DNA of 64,000 nt from Nitrospira sp. (GCA_013140455.1 JABFSU010000024.1:1-64000); one strand, 5' to 3'. Positions 10,701 through 18,691 are shown, numbered from the stretch's first letter. Program-made: numbers and translations. The notes: a model not told the origin generated them from the sequence alone.

Positions 10701-12054
10701 GGCGCCGGTTCAGGCCTACAAGACGAACCTTCCCGTGGATCAGGCCAATCCGGGCCAAGCGCTGTTCACGCCTCAGGACGTGACCAATGGCCAGGTCGAA
10801 TTGGTCTGGAAGCCGCTCTTTGTTGAGCAAACCGGCCAGTTGTTTCTGGTCGGCGGAGAGCGGGTAAAACAGGGAGATCAAATCGGCTTCAATCAGAAGG
10901 TCGTTCTTGTGGATCTCAACCCGGCTCGCGCGGCCGACGGCAGCGCCATCCTGGCGAACGGCCGTCCGGCGCTCATCGACGGCAAGCTGGCGCTGCGCGT
11001 CGATGGACAGACCGTCGCGATCGTCTCCCCGGTCGGCGGCAAGGTCAACGTCGGAGGGAACGCCGGGAACCGGGCGGAACAGACCGGCATCACCACATTA
11101 CGCGGCGGCAACATCACGCTCCTTTCTACAGGTGATGTAAATGTGAATAAGTCGCGGGTTGGTACTTTCAATACGGGCGACATCATAATTAAATCAACCT
11201 CGGGAACGATTAATGCCGGCAGTGGCAGCAAGAATGAAAGTTCGATCTTTCTCATTGATAACGGAGACGGGACTAATACGGTTGCCACGGTTCCGGGCAG
11301 CGGGATCTTTACCTGGCATCGGGATGATCCAGACTTGACGAAATTGCCGTTTCCTTCGTTCAACACCCCCCAGATGGACGCGCTCTTTGCCCGCATTACC
11401 AAGCGCAGGTTTCTCGGTCGGGATGCAAGCGATCTGGTAGTGGAATTTGATCGGCTGACGGCCCTCCGCAAGGTGGAATACGACGTGATCTTCGAGAATT
11501 TCATTACGACGCCGAGAGGTCCGAAAAACCTTCCGTTGCAGCTTGGGGATATCTCCTTGATTGCAGCGAAGGACATTGATGTTCCAGAGGCAGGCATCAG
11601 GGGAAGGCGAATCAATTTGGAGGCGGGAGACGCCCTCAATCTCCTGGGTGGGTCGATCATCGGAAAGACCACGTTCAGCGCGTCGTCGGTATCCGGATCT
11701 CTCGGCGCCTTCGCAGGCGCCGCGGCGGGTTCGGTCGGCGGCGCCTCCGTGTCGGCGGCCGGCGGCGCGGGTGGCGGCTCGGTCGGCGGATTGAGCGGGG
11801 CCACCTCGACCGTGTCGGCCACGGCATCCAGTACCAGCAGTACGTCCTCCTCGGCGTCGAAGGCTGTGGAACAGGTACAGCAAACTGCTGCGGAATCGAC
11901 TGGATCATCGGCGTCGAATCCCGGGAAGCAAGTTGCGTCCAACGACAGTGGAACGGACAAGAAAACGCAAATGGCCAGGTCGGTGCAAATGAAACGGGGT
12001 GTGGTGATTCAGGTAGACGTGAAGCCGCAAGCCCAACCGCAACCGGGCAGCTAA
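7705..12054 (+). CDS. Filamentous-haemagglutinin-type TPS exoprotein (TpsA)
   Basis: 1449 aa. After an extended signal peptide (basic NRTTRRVNAIRRK, hydrophobic core, VQAA) comes the TPS secretion domain (about 35-170) with FNIAPNHIVNI and the hallmark NPNGVFIGPGGQVNVGGMFA. The body is Gly-, Val- and Asn-rich beta-helix sequence with recurrent NITLLSTGDVNV-like and GGNIDL-like turns. The C-terminus (from about residue 1310) changes to a low-complexity Ala/Ser/Gly tract and then a Ser/Thr/Gln-rich tail, perhaps a surface stalk. No toxin, RGD or anchoring domain is evident. GAGGAG precedes the start. Likely a secreted or surface-held adhesin or scaffold; ligand unknown. Confidence 0.88.
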   Translation: MKMNRTTRRVNAIRRKAAVGLVWILSANLALPVQAAVTITEVVHGGVTVQAPVTRIDGKVVTEIAQSTARAIVHASDFNIAPNHIVNITQPVGGWMLARVFGPATQIDGALNATGSFILLNPNGVFIGPGGQVNVGGMFAASTLNLSNGNFLNGMYLFQDSGTNGVIKNAGTVNAGIEGVYLFAPNVENAATGIITSANGHVSLGAGNTAFLSNRPDGKGFLSQVTAPAGEALNLGSLFADGGQVTMAGRVVNQSGIVQANSVVQRNGRIELVASEQVVLAAGSRTIAQGNAAGAHGGTVIAKAATRDQSGNRTGGTVAVESGATVDVTPGAGGVAGEVWLGGTAVSQNGMVLGTIHRLIPDQVTLSDGELFSLAPGVARGEVNVLAMDDIDVETTAPLDVLGLPFGQAATFHLDAGRHLKFTNSDFKSFGGQWHIVGRAGKDVTITASEISAASRGSIHLHGGGSLSLVDASGRTAKVNTASGGGDVSLTAVGDVVLPGPFGTVSDDGLTLPGVHIGIPGNLTVRAGGDIRGSGGSRDTRGPGFTLQGGTADLAAGRDIGSEQTPLSIVVGGLVTNPDGSSGVTKTDVSIKAGRSLYFGLAEDYGLREFQTLTADSRLTLIARTGDILIKPGKVTGSFAQARRIFPASFTAQADEGSVIFETGTTPLSFWPSSTGDIRIHAKQDIRGQGSVEQVIDFNSVLIFVGTPGDPAAHYVRIGRDEALADPILARWFAQYGDLSFVNGAPLNPLPGNIVPPANVQNKPTVTVRSQTPAVIRLNGGDVDALMGTTFNTESELSAVLNPNPPLPASAAPARSVSLTTETGDISRLQLDFLSYRFWKEVVLSAGRDIQGLFAKFLVPLLSGGNPAVRVHAKGNIDMKTENGNAGMIFVGQGTGEIRAGGNIDLANSAGIEHKSRDGVRSEELQGGLLDIGAGGNIEMTESRLSTVNGGSIFIHGADGVRIVDAAGRPIQGAVETKAVLIDHAGTKVLALPDQQGTAAPVQAYKTNLPVDQANPGQALFTPQDVTNGQVELVWKPLFVEQTGQLFLVGGERVKQGDQIGFNQKVVLVDLNPARAADGSAILANGRPALIDGKLALRVDGQTVAIVSPVGGKVNVGGNAGNRAEQTGITTLRGGNITLLSTGDVNVNKSRVGTFNTGDIIIKSTSGTINAGSGSKNESSIFLIDNGDGTNTVATVPGSGIFTWHRDDPDLTKLPFPSFNTPQMDALFARITKRRFLGRDASDLVVEFDRLTALRKVEYDVIFENFITTPRGPKNLPLQLGDISLIAAKDIDVPEAGIRGRRINLEAGDALNLLGGSIIGKTTFSASSVSGSLGAFAGAAAGSVGGASVSAAGGAGGGSVGGLSGATSTVSATASSTSSTSSSASKAVEQVQQTAAESTGSSASNPGKQVASNDSGTDKKTQMARSVQMKRGVVIQVDVKPQAQPQPGS

Positions 12055-12071
12055 TCGAAAGGACAACGCAG

Positions 12072-12854
12072 ATGGAAACGAGTTCAGGAGGCGTAGCGTT
12101 CGCGCTGAGCCATGCGACGCTTGAAGGGAAGATTACGATCTCCGTGCTGCTGTTTTTCTCGCTGGTGAGCTGGACGGTGATCATCAACAAGTTCCGGCAG
12201 TTGAGCAAAGCGAAGAAGCGGAACGGGCTGTTCCTTGGCTACTACTCGAAGTCCAAAGGTCCCCTGGTCGTGTTCGGCAAGGGCCCGATCAAACAGCTGC
12301 AGGGATCGCCGATGTACGACGTCTATTATGGCGGCTGCGAAGAACTCAAGGTGCAGCAGGAAAAGTATGAGGGGGACAAGATTCCGCATCACGGCATGAG
12401 CGCCGTGCGGATTGCGTTGGAGCGCGTGCTTGGTGAGGCGGCGGTCAGCCTTGAGTCCGGCATGATCGTGCTCGCGACGGCCATCAGCGGCGGGCCCTTT
12501 ATCGGACTGCTCGGCACCGTCTGGGGCGTTATGGATACCTTCGCCGGCATCGGCAAGGCGCAGTCGGCTACTCTTGCGACCATGGCGCCGGGAGTCGCGT
12601 CCGCGCTTATCGCGACGGTCGCCGGCCTGATGGTCGCGATCCCCTCCCTCTTTTGCTACAACTTTCTCGTGACCAAGACGAAAACGCTGACCATGGAACT
12701 CGATAACTTCGCGGCGCATCTCGAAACCGTCTTCATGACGGACTATCTCCAGGAGAAAAAAGGCGCCGCGGCCGAAGCGGAAGATCCCGAAGACTACCGC
12801 CCGGGGGGACACCGCCAGGAGGCCGAGCCGTCCTCAGCGGCGACAGGACACTAA
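12072..12854 (+). CDS. MotA/TolQ/ExbB proton channel family protein
   Basis: 260 aa inner-membrane protein with three predicted helices: about 22-40 (ISVLLFFSLVSWTVIINKF), about 134-160 and about 178-205. The family core is clear: SGGPFIGLLGTVWGVMDTFAGIG and MAPGVASALIATVAGLMVAIPSL. ExbB/TolQ with ExbD/TolR forms the proton-driven motor that energises TonB/TolA at the outer membrane. The acidic C-terminal tail is not conserved. It starts 17 bp after the exoprotein stop with a good AAAGGA site, so it is cotranscribed with the TPS pair. A repeat element begins at the base after its stop codon. Confidence 0.9.
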   Translation: METSSGGVAFALSHATLEGKITISVLLFFSLVSWTVIINKFRQLSKAKKRNGLFLGYYSKSKGPLVVFGKGPIKQLQGSPMYDVYYGGCEELKVQQEKYEGDKIPHHGMSAVRIALERVLGEAAVSLESGMIVLATAISGGPFIGLLGTVWGVMDTFAGIGKAQSATLATMAPGVASALIATVAGLMVAIPSLFCYNFLVTKTKTLTMELDNFAAHLETVFMTDYLQEKKGAAAEAEDPEDYRPGGHRQEAEPSSAATGH

Positions 12855-13116
12855 CAGGATGCTGAAAAAGTCCGCCAGCGGCGTTCCCTGCCTTCGCCGA
12901 AGCGCTTCGCGCAGGCAGGTCGCGTCGCTCAGGGGCTCAACGTATACAAGAGTCGACTTGAGGCAAAGGGCCTATCCGCTCGCATGAGATCGAAGCGAGC
13001 GGGTCAAGCGAGCTTGGTATGTACCTCTTCGCTCGCTGCCGCCTTGCCCGCGGAACGGCGCGTCTCGGCGCGCCGGGGTTGGGCGGGTGAGAACAGCAGC
13101 CATTTTGAGCATCCTG
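12855..13116. repeat. Inverted-repeat element, family A copy 1
   Basis: Terminal arms CAGGATGCTGAAAAAG (12855-12870) and CATTTTGAGCATCCTGT (13101-13117) are near-perfect inverted repeats around about 230 bp of palindrome-rich DNA. The left arm begins at the first base after the TAA of the ExbB gene. It fills nearly the whole ExbB-ExbD spacer and has no coding capacity that I can support. Confidence 0.85.
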
Positions 13117-13154
13117 TGCGGTGTGACCCACTCGCCGATGTCTGAAAGGAAGAT

Positions 13155-13571
13155 ATGAGACGATTTTCACGAAAAAGTCACGGCGCCGTTGCCGATATCA
13201 ACATGACTCCCTTGCTCGACCTGGCCTGGGTGCTGCTCGTGATTTTCATCATCACGACGACAGCGGCGGTACAGGGGATCGAGCTGAAGTTGCCGGAATC
13301 CACTCCGCACGAAACGGAAATGGAGACCACCACGCCGACGCTCTCCGTGAAGAAAAACGGCGATATTTACATGGATGAAGAGAAGGTCAAGATCACGGAA
13401 CTGGAAAAGTTGATTCGCGATCTGAAAGCCGCCAAAGGCGGCAAGTTGCCGCTCGTGCTCCGCGGCGATTCCGGCGTGGAGTACAAACATGTCGTCGCGG
13501 TGCTCGACATTCTCCAGCGGATTCCAGTCGAGGATTTGGCCATCGCCACGAAACCATTCAATGAACCGTAG
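13155..13571 (+). CDS. ExbD/TolR family biopolymer transport protein
   Basis: 138 aa. A short cytoplasmic N-terminus, one membrane helix (about 20-42, LDLAWVLLVIFIITTTAAVQG) and a periplasmic domain (about 60-138) with VKKNGDIYMDEEKV and KLPLVLRGDSGVEYKHVVAVLDIL, all typical of ExbD. The essential membrane aspartate is visible as PLLDLAWVLL. It works with the ExbB-like protein encoded upstream. AAGGAAG precedes the start codon. Although the order ExbB-ExbD-TonB implies one transcript, each junction holds a repeat element of about 140-260 bp. Confidence 0.9.
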   Translation: MRRFSRKSHGAVADINMTPLLDLAWVLLVIFIITTTAAVQGIELKLPESTPHETEMETTTPTLSVKKNGDIYMDEEKVKITELEKLIRDLKAAKGGKLPLVLRGDSGVEYKHVVAVLDILQRIPVEDLAIATKPFNEP

Positions 13572-13724
13572 CAGGATGCTGAAAAAGTCTGCCAGCGTTA
13601 ATGGAAGGTTAAGGCTGAGGCTGAGTTCAGAAAGTCTGGATTTTGCTCAACCTTAACCTTGACCTCAGCCTAGTCTCATCTCGCTCGCTACGGCCTTGCT
13701 GCCCAGTCTTTTTGAGCATCCTGC
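13572..13724. repeat. Inverted-repeat element, family A copy 2
   Basis: The left arm CAGGATGCTGAAAAAGTC starts at 13572, the base after the TAG stop of the ExbD gene; the right arm AGTCTTTTTGAGCATCCTGC ends at 13724. An inner pair (AAGGTTAAGGCTGAGGCTGAG against TCAACCTTAACCTTGACCTC) makes the element one long imperfect hairpin. Confidence 0.85.
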
Positions 13725-13746
13725 GGTAGTCCACGAGTGACGGATC

Positions 13747-14385
13747 ATGGCTGGTTATAAGGGATTTGAAAAAAAGAAGAGCAAGCTCGGTACGACGCTG
13801 TTGATCGTCGGGCTGGTGCATGTCGGCATCGGTGGCGGACTCTATTGGGTGGCGCAGACCCAATGGGGGCAAGACCTGATCAAGGTCTATAAGCTCAACG
13901 CGTTTAAGAAGGAAGAGCCGCCGCCCCCGCCGGAAAAGGAACCGGAGCCTGAGCCGGAACCGGAGGCGCCCAAGCCGGAGCCGAAGCCGCAGGAAGCGCC
14001 GCCTCCACCGCCCCCTCAGCAGGCCGACGCGCCACCGCCCCCTAAAGCGTCCGACGCGCCGGGACCGCCGCCGGTGAGCACCGATCCGTTTGCCATCGGG
14101 AAAGGCCGGGGCCGCTTCGCCGGCTACACGGACATTTTGACGGCATCGATTCAATCGAAGTATCAGGCGCCCCCGTCGCTCCCGGACGATCTGGAGTATG
14201 CCGTGCTGTGCGAATTGGTGATCGATGAGCAGGGGCGGGTGTTGCAGTTCCGCCTCATCAATTCGTCCGGCAGTCTCCTCTTCGATCAATCCGCTCTCGA
14301 TGCGCTGGCCAAGGTGACGGACGTGCGTCCGCCTCCGCCGGGGATGGATCATACGATCGTTGTCAAATTCTTTCCGCCGACATAG
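13747..14385 (+). CDS. TonB-family energy transducer
   Basis: 212 aa. A basic N-terminus, one membrane helix (about 16-36, TTLLIVGLVHVGIGGGLYWV), a long Pro/Glu/Lys-rich periplasm-spanning stretch (about 55-110), then a TonB C-terminal domain (about 125-212) with YTDILTASIQSKYQAPPSLP and VLCELVIDEQGRVLQFRLINSSG. It should couple the ExbB-ExbD motor to an outer-membrane partner. No TonB-dependent receptor is nearby; the adjacent outer-membrane proteins are the TPS transporter and other barrels. The ribosome site is weak (GAGTGACGG). Confidence 0.85.
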   Translation: MAGYKGFEKKKSKLGTTLLIVGLVHVGIGGGLYWVAQTQWGQDLIKVYKLNAFKKEEPPPPPEKEPEPEPEPEAPKPEPKPQEAPPPPPPQQADAPPPPKASDAPGPPPVSTDPFAIGKGRGRFAGYTDILTASIQSKYQAPPSLPDDLEYAVLCELVIDEQGRVLQFRLINSSGSLLFDQSALDALAKVTDVRPPPPGMDHTIVVKFFPPT

Positions 14386-14544
14386 CAGGATGCTGAAACA
14401 GCCCGCCAGCGGCGTTCTTATCATCCGTGAAGCGTTCCTCGTGAAGCGTATCTCGCGAGCGTGCCTCCGCCGATCTTACAGTGAGAGACGAACGACGCTT
14501 CACGAACCACGGGCACAGCAGGCGGCCTTGCTGGAGCATCCTGC
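14386..14544. repeat. Inverted-repeat element, family A copy 3
   Basis: Begins CAGGATGCTGAAACAG at the base after the TAG of the TonB gene and ends CTGGAGCATCCTGC at 14544. The interior carries GTGAAGCGT and ACGCTTCAC arms, so it also folds back on itself. Sequence between the arms differs from copies 1 and 2, whereas the arms are conserved. Confidence 0.82.
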
Positions 14545-14681
14545 AGTAGTTCATCGGCCGGTTGTTTCCCAGTCTTTATCTAAAATTTACCCTTCCCACA
14601 AGCTCCGTTGATCGCTCGGTAATCCCACCCGCGTACAACTCCTCCTGTGCAGGCGGATGGCCTTTTGGGCTTCGCCCGATC

Positions 14682-14747
14682 CGCAACACAGCGGCAACGC
14701 ACTGTTAACGGCTCTCGAATAGGGGGATGACGTGGCTGTAACACGAG
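14682..14747 (+). promoter_or_regulatory. Candidate Pho box, six phased units, upstream of VPLPA-CTERM gene
   Basis: Six consecutive 11-bp units start CGCAAC, GGCAAC, GTTAAC, TCGAAT, GATGAC and TGTAAC, with the YAAC-like core at a constant offset in at least four. It lies in the gene-free spacer 14545-14894, about 150 bp before the start codon at 14895. Confidence 0.6.
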
Positions 14748-14894
14748 TAGGAGAGAAGGGTAGTGCGATCCAGAGACGGATCGCGCCCCGTTCTCGATCA
14801 GAGAGGGGGTGAGCGGCGCAAGGCATGCGACGTGTCGATTGAAGACAGGTGTGGATCGGTCGGACAGATTCATTTTTCACTGAGGAGGAGCGTT

Positions 14895-15653
14895 ATGCAA
14901 AGACAGGGTACAGTAAAGCGGCTGGCGGCTGCCGTCATCGCCGTGACTGCCATGGCCGTAATGGGCGGGCCATCAAGCGCCTTGGCCCTCGGGTTCAACT
15001 TCGGGGACCTGGGTTTCTATGTGTATGGAGGAAACGATCAGCGCTACGAGAGCTTCGGGACCGGATCGAGCAGTCCGGTGTTGGAGGGAACCTCCACGAC
15101 CACTCGCAACATCAGTAGCGACCTGTCCACCTTGAACGCCGGCGCGGCGACCGGGTTGCGGTATTCGGTCATCGGCTCGTCGACGGACGGCCTCACGTTC
15201 TATGTGTCGTCGCCCAACGCCACGATTACGGCGTCACAAGCCAATAACAGCTTTGCGGCGAACGCGCAGGGCGAATTCCTCTTCTGGGCCGGGCAGCATG
15301 CCGCTCAGACCGGCGGCGTCGGAAACCCGCTGGCCAACAATCCGTCGATCACCGCGGCTTCCGCTCCCCATTCGTTCACGAGCATTCTTGGAACGGCCGG
15401 GGTGCTCAACGGCCAGGTCGGGTTCAATACCCATGGGACACTCGGACAACTGTTGAATATCTTCGCCGTCAACGTCGATGGCGCGACCACTGAAACCTAT
15501 ACGCGTATTGCCACGGCGCTCCTGACGCCGGAAGGCGCGCTGACGATCACGCCGACGGCTGTGCCGGTGCCGGCTGCGGTGGTGTTGTTCGGGACCGGGC
15601 TGGTCGGACTCGTGGGTCTGGCTCGCCGCAAGATGCAGGGGCTGGCCGCCTAA
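14895..15653 (+). CDS. VPLPA-CTERM sorting-domain protein
   Basis: 252 aa. A signal peptide (basic MQRQGTVKRL, hydrophobic stretch, cleavage near SALA) leads into a Gly/Ser/Thr/Asn-rich beta protein of unknown fold. The C-terminus is a tripartite exosortase sorting signal: VPVPAA motif, hydrophobic AVVLFGTGLVGLVGLA and the basic RRK end. VPLPA-type signals are recognised by exosortase XrtD, encoded at 29526. Processing would leave the protein at the cell surface, probably linked to extracellular polymer. A strong GAGGAGGAG site fixes the start at 14895. First gene after the six-unit Pho-type array. Confidence 0.82.
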   Translation: MQRQGTVKRLAAAVIAVTAMAVMGGPSSALALGFNFGDLGFYVYGGNDQRYESFGTGSSSPVLEGTSTTTRNISSDLSTLNAGAATGLRYSVIGSSTDGLTFYVSSPNATITASQANNSFAANAQGEFLFWAGQHAAQTGGVGNPLANNPSITAASAPHSFTSILGTAGVLNGQVGFNTHGTLGQLLNIFAVNVDGATTETYTRIATALLTPEGALTITPTAVPVPAAVVLFGTGLVGLVGLARRKMQGLAA

Positions 15654-15723
15654 GCGGTACCGCCTCGCTGTGAATCGGATATCCGAAAATTCATTGAGAC
15701 AGAATAACAAGGAGCAACTCAAT

Positions 15724-17325
15724 ATGAAGTCCATGAAGACATCTTTGGCGATCGTTGCCGGGCTGGCGTCGATCGCGGGCATGGCAGTGTCGGCTCACGC
15801 CCAAACCGCGTTGAATATCGCCGGCGCCTCCGCCGCGAAACCTTTCGTCGAAGAAACTCCGATCACCCTCTGCGATAACCCCACCGGGCCGGCCCCCACT
15901 CAGGTGGGAGGCGCGGTCGCGCCCCGTATTTATATGGACGGCTCGTTGGGTCCGGCGGGAAACCGTCTGGCGAACGCCAAGTTCATTACCTGGGTCTGCG
16001 AAGCCACCAACGCCAATGTCGGTTTACCGAGCATCGTGGTGCGGTATCAATCGACCGGCTCTTCCGATGGCATCGATAAGCCGAACGCATTCCCGACGGT
16101 CAATAATGACGGCGTGACGCCGAACCCGGTCGCCCGTCAGGTGTTTGTGCTCGAAAATCCTGCGTCCTGCGGCGCGCCCACGACGGATTTGGATGCGCTG
16201 GGGCGGACCAGGCAATTCTTCCCGAGCTGTACACAGTTCAGTGCGAATCCGACCACGAATCCAGCCGGGGCTTTGGTCGTGAATTTGGGTGTGTCGGATG
16301 TGGCCGCAAGCTCATTCGGTCAGACTTCCGCCGGATGGAACGGCGGCACTTTGCAGGGTCCTATCGTCGTCGGTCCCCGCGCCGACGGCAACATTACGTC
16401 AAGCCGTCCGGTCGTCGTGCCCTTTTCCATCGTGGTTGGCAGCGCGGTCAAGGTGATTAATCCAGGAACCGGTTCCGTGATCGGCCCGGTGCGCAACCTG
16501 ACCCAATTGCAAGTCGAGGCCCTGTTCTCCAGGAACGTGACCCGTTGGACCCAACTGAACGGGCTTGGCGCGGACACTAACGGAGATGGAATCGTCAACG
16601 GCGGTGATAACCAGACTGTCATCCTATGCACCCGCCGCGCCGGATCGGGCACCAAGGCAGCCTTCGATCAGACCCTGATGAAGGATGCGAACGAGCATAC
16701 CGGCCAGTCGCCGGTGAACAGCGGAACCTTCAACCTGACGCTGGGCACGCCGGCGACTCCGACGGCCGGACCGACCACTTTGTCCGGCATCTCCAATAAC
16801 GATGTGCGCGACTGTGTCCAGGGCAATCCCAGCCCGACCATTCCGTCGAACGATCCGTTCCCGTTCCCCGGAGCGCGCCCGGCCCATCCCAGCGCCGTGG
16901 CCTATATGGAAGCTGAGCAGGCGGCCACAGTGAGCCCGGCCGCCGGTTATGTCGTAGCGGTGGATGGCGGCAAAGCCCGCCGCAATGATACGTTCAACGG
17001 GCATGTGCCCCCGGCTGCCGAAGCGGTCTATGCCGGCAACGAAAAAGAAAATCTTCGTTGCGGCAAGGCGCAATACTGGGTGTTCGAATCATTCAACACC
17101 CGCAACGTGCCTCCGGCTCCGGCGGCGGAGCAGCAGTTGATCACGGCGTTTCTGACCCAGGCGGAGAGCCCGAACATCATCAACAATCTCCCCAACGTCG
17201 GACGCTACTGGGTCTCGCCGCAGGAAATGCATGTGACGAAGACTCAAGACAAGGGCCCGATGAACTGGAAGGCGAACGTTTCCGGTGTGCCGGCCTGCCT
17301 TACCGCTGTAAACGATCAACCGTAA
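15724..17325 (+). CDS. PstS-like periplasmic-binding-fold protein, enlarged
   Basis: 533 aa, longer than a usual phosphate-binding PstS (about 320-370). A signal peptide (SLAIVAGLASIAGMAVSAHA) is followed by LNIAGASAAKPF, the position where PstS proteins have their first phosphate-loop strand, and later VILCTRRAGSGTKAAFDQTL, like the PstS SGT segment. Several long Asn/Pro-rich inserts and a calcium-loop-like stretch DTNGDGIVNGGDN (about residues 289-301) are extra. There is no membrane anchor or sorting signal. AAGGAG sets the start at 15724. It lies between VPLPA-CTERM genes and downstream of a Pho-type array, which supports a phosphate-related or secreted binding role. The ligand is inferred only. 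Confidence 0.65.
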   Translation: MKSMKTSLAIVAGLASIAGMAVSAHAQTALNIAGASAAKPFVEETPITLCDNPTGPAPTQVGGAVAPRIYMDGSLGPAGNRLANAKFITWVCEATNANVGLPSIVVRYQSTGSSDGIDKPNAFPTVNNDGVTPNPVARQVFVLENPASCGAPTTDLDALGRTRQFFPSCTQFSANPTTNPAGALVVNLGVSDVAASSFGQTSAGWNGGTLQGPIVVGPRADGNITSSRPVVVPFSIVVGSAVKVINPGTGSVIGPVRNLTQLQVEALFSRNVTRWTQLNGLGADTNGDGIVNGGDNQTVILCTRRAGSGTKAAFDQTLMKDANEHTGQSPVNSGTFNLTLGTPATPTAGPTTLSGISNNDVRDCVQGNPSPTIPSNDPFPFPGARPAHPSAVAYMEAEQAATVSPAAGYVVAVDGGKARRNDTFNGHVPPAAEAVYAGNEKENLRCGKAQYWVFESFNTRNVPPAPAAEQQLITAFLTQAESPNIINNLPNVGRYWVSPQEMHVTKTQDKGPMNWKANVSGVPACLTAVNDQP

Positions 17326-17437
17326 ACAGCGCTCACTTTGAAGGGAAGTCCGATGCACCCGCATCGGGCTTCCCTCTCAACCCTTGGGCTTATTTACGGT
17401 GTGCTGGGTATCGGCCCGGCAGAGGGGAGCAGAGACC

Positions 17438-18070
17438 ATGACGGCCAAGCGTCAGCGAAGTATCACAGGGTGCGTGACGGCGATTTTGATGGGGGTCGTG
17501 CTGTGGATTAGTGCAGCTCCCGCGCAGGCGGCGTCGGTGTCGCAGCTCGATATCACTGGCGGATCGGTCAATCTAAATTTCGGCGTGCTGGGGTCGGTCT
17601 CCGGCACCTTCACGCAGAACGGGCAGTTGGTCATGGGGCAGTATCAGCCTCTACCGAACATCTTCCAGCCGGTCACCATTGCGGGCCATACGTTTTCGAT
17701 TTTTACCAGCAGCCAGGCGTTTCCCGGCACTCCGGGCGGAGCGCCGGTGCCGACCGGCTCGACGGCGGGATCCACGATAGCGGTCGATCTCACTGCGCTG
17801 TTCGCCGGTGTGACGGGTCCATATATGAATGAAGCGTCGCTGAATGTCGGCGGCAACGCCGCCGGCACGTTTAATGAACTGACGAACGCCTTCAATGTGT
17901 CTTGGACCAAGTCGTTTACGGGATACAACATTCCGTTCTTGCAGTCCGGCACGTTTTCTCTCCAAGGCTCTGCCCAGCTCGCGGCAGTGCCGCTTCCCGG
18001 TGCGCTGTTGTTGTTCGGCAGCGGCCTGATGGGAATTCTGGGCTTCCGCAAGACCCACCAAGTCCTCTAG
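17438..18070 (+). CDS. VPLPA-CTERM sorting-domain protein
   Basis: 210 aa. An N-terminal signal peptide (ending AQAA), a beta-rich middle beginning SVSQLDITGGSVNLNFG, and a C-terminal exosortase signal VPLPGALLLFGSGLMGILGF followed by RKTHQ. It is a paralogue of the protein at 18713-19363: both start SxxQLxxTxGxVN, both have an FSIF/FSLF-TS stretch and a VDLTALF/VDLSSLF stretch at similar positions. Predicted XrtD substrate at the cell surface; molecular function unknown. GGGGAG lies upstream of the ATG at 17438. A strong hairpin terminator follows at 18100. Confidence 0.82.
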   Translation: MTAKRQRSITGCVTAILMGVVLWISAAPAQAASVSQLDITGGSVNLNFGVLGSVSGTFTQNGQLVMGQYQPLPNIFQPVTIAGHTFSIFTSSQAFPGTPGGAPVPTGSTAGSTIAVDLTALFAGVTGPYMNEASLNVGGNAAGTFNELTNAFNVSWTKSFTGYNIPFLQSGTFSLQGSAQLAAVPLPGALLLFGSGLMGILGFRKTHQVL

Positions 18071-18099
18071 TCTCTCGGGCCACGATCGGCCCGCTTGTC

Positions 18100-18145
18100 C
18101 CGGCCCCCGTCGCAGCGATCCTGTAGCGGGGGCCGGTGTCTTTTT
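18100..18145 (+). terminator. Rho-independent terminator after the VPLPA-CTERM gene
   Basis: Stem CCGGCCCCCG (18100-18109) pairs with CGGGGGCCGG (18127-18136), followed by TGTCTTTTT. It lies 30 bp past the stop codon at 18070. Confidence 0.85.
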
Positions 18146-18321
18146 CCGCCACTCCAGCTTCTGCATCTCCTCCCGGACACTTTAAGCGATGAACGGTAGA
18201 TTGTTCCTACGAGTGGCCAGTCTCGTGTGGACTGCTGCCATTTGTGCGAGAGCGACCAGCGGAAGGGGTTGCTGGAACACATTGTGCTTGGCCGGGCCGT
18301 GCGAGGGCGGGTGTTCGCGCC

Positions 18322-18387
18322 GATGACAAAATCTTGATCGAAAGTTAATCGAACCAGGATCAAAAGTTTACACGGTTGTTATTCATG
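18322..18387 (+). promoter_or_regulatory. Candidate Pho box, six phased units
   Basis: Six consecutive 11-bp units start GATGAC, CTTGAT, GTTAAT, CAGGAT, GTTTAC and TGTTAT, an NNTRAY-like core at constant phase in most units. It precedes the gene at 18713 by about 325 bp, implying a long leader. Confidence 0.55.
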
Positions 18388-18520
18388 GCTTCCAGAATGG
18401 GTTTGCCGGGATGTTCAGATCCGTGGCTTGTTACGAAATGCAACCTAGAACGGATTCATCGAAGCGCATCGGTTCATTTTTACCCGCCTACGCAGGAAGC
18501 CATGGAGGAATACGAGCGGG

Positions 18521-18691
18521 TGTCCTCCGAAGCCTTGGCGAAGGAGGACATGCTTCCAGCCTTCGTAGCCTTGTCGGCTACTACGGCGGAGTAGGCTCGG
18601 CGGGTTCCGCCGAAGTCATCAACAAAAGGGACCACGGCTGTAAAGCCGTGGGGCTCCACATTCACACCGGGGCGCACTCACAGAGTGCGCC
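18521..18691 (+). repeat. Cluster of five palindromic hairpins (leader of gene 18713)
   Basis: Stems: TGTCCTCC/GGAGGACA (18521-18550), GTAGCC/GGCTAC (18565-18581), TCGGCGG/CCGCCGA (18597-18613), CCACGGCT/AGCCGTGG (18632-18651) and GGCGCACTC/GAGTGCGCC (18671-18691). None has a T-run. They could be REP-type palindromes or a structured 5' leader; the last ends 21 bases before the start codon. Confidence 0.7.

Noticed and set aside
12855-13116. Family A element as a simple rho-independent terminator
   Set aside because: Far longer than a terminator and repeated with different interiors; a mobile or structured repeat fits better.
18376-18594. 72-codon plus-strand frame
   Set aside because: No ribosome site, runs through palindromic hairpins and looks like repeat-derived translation.
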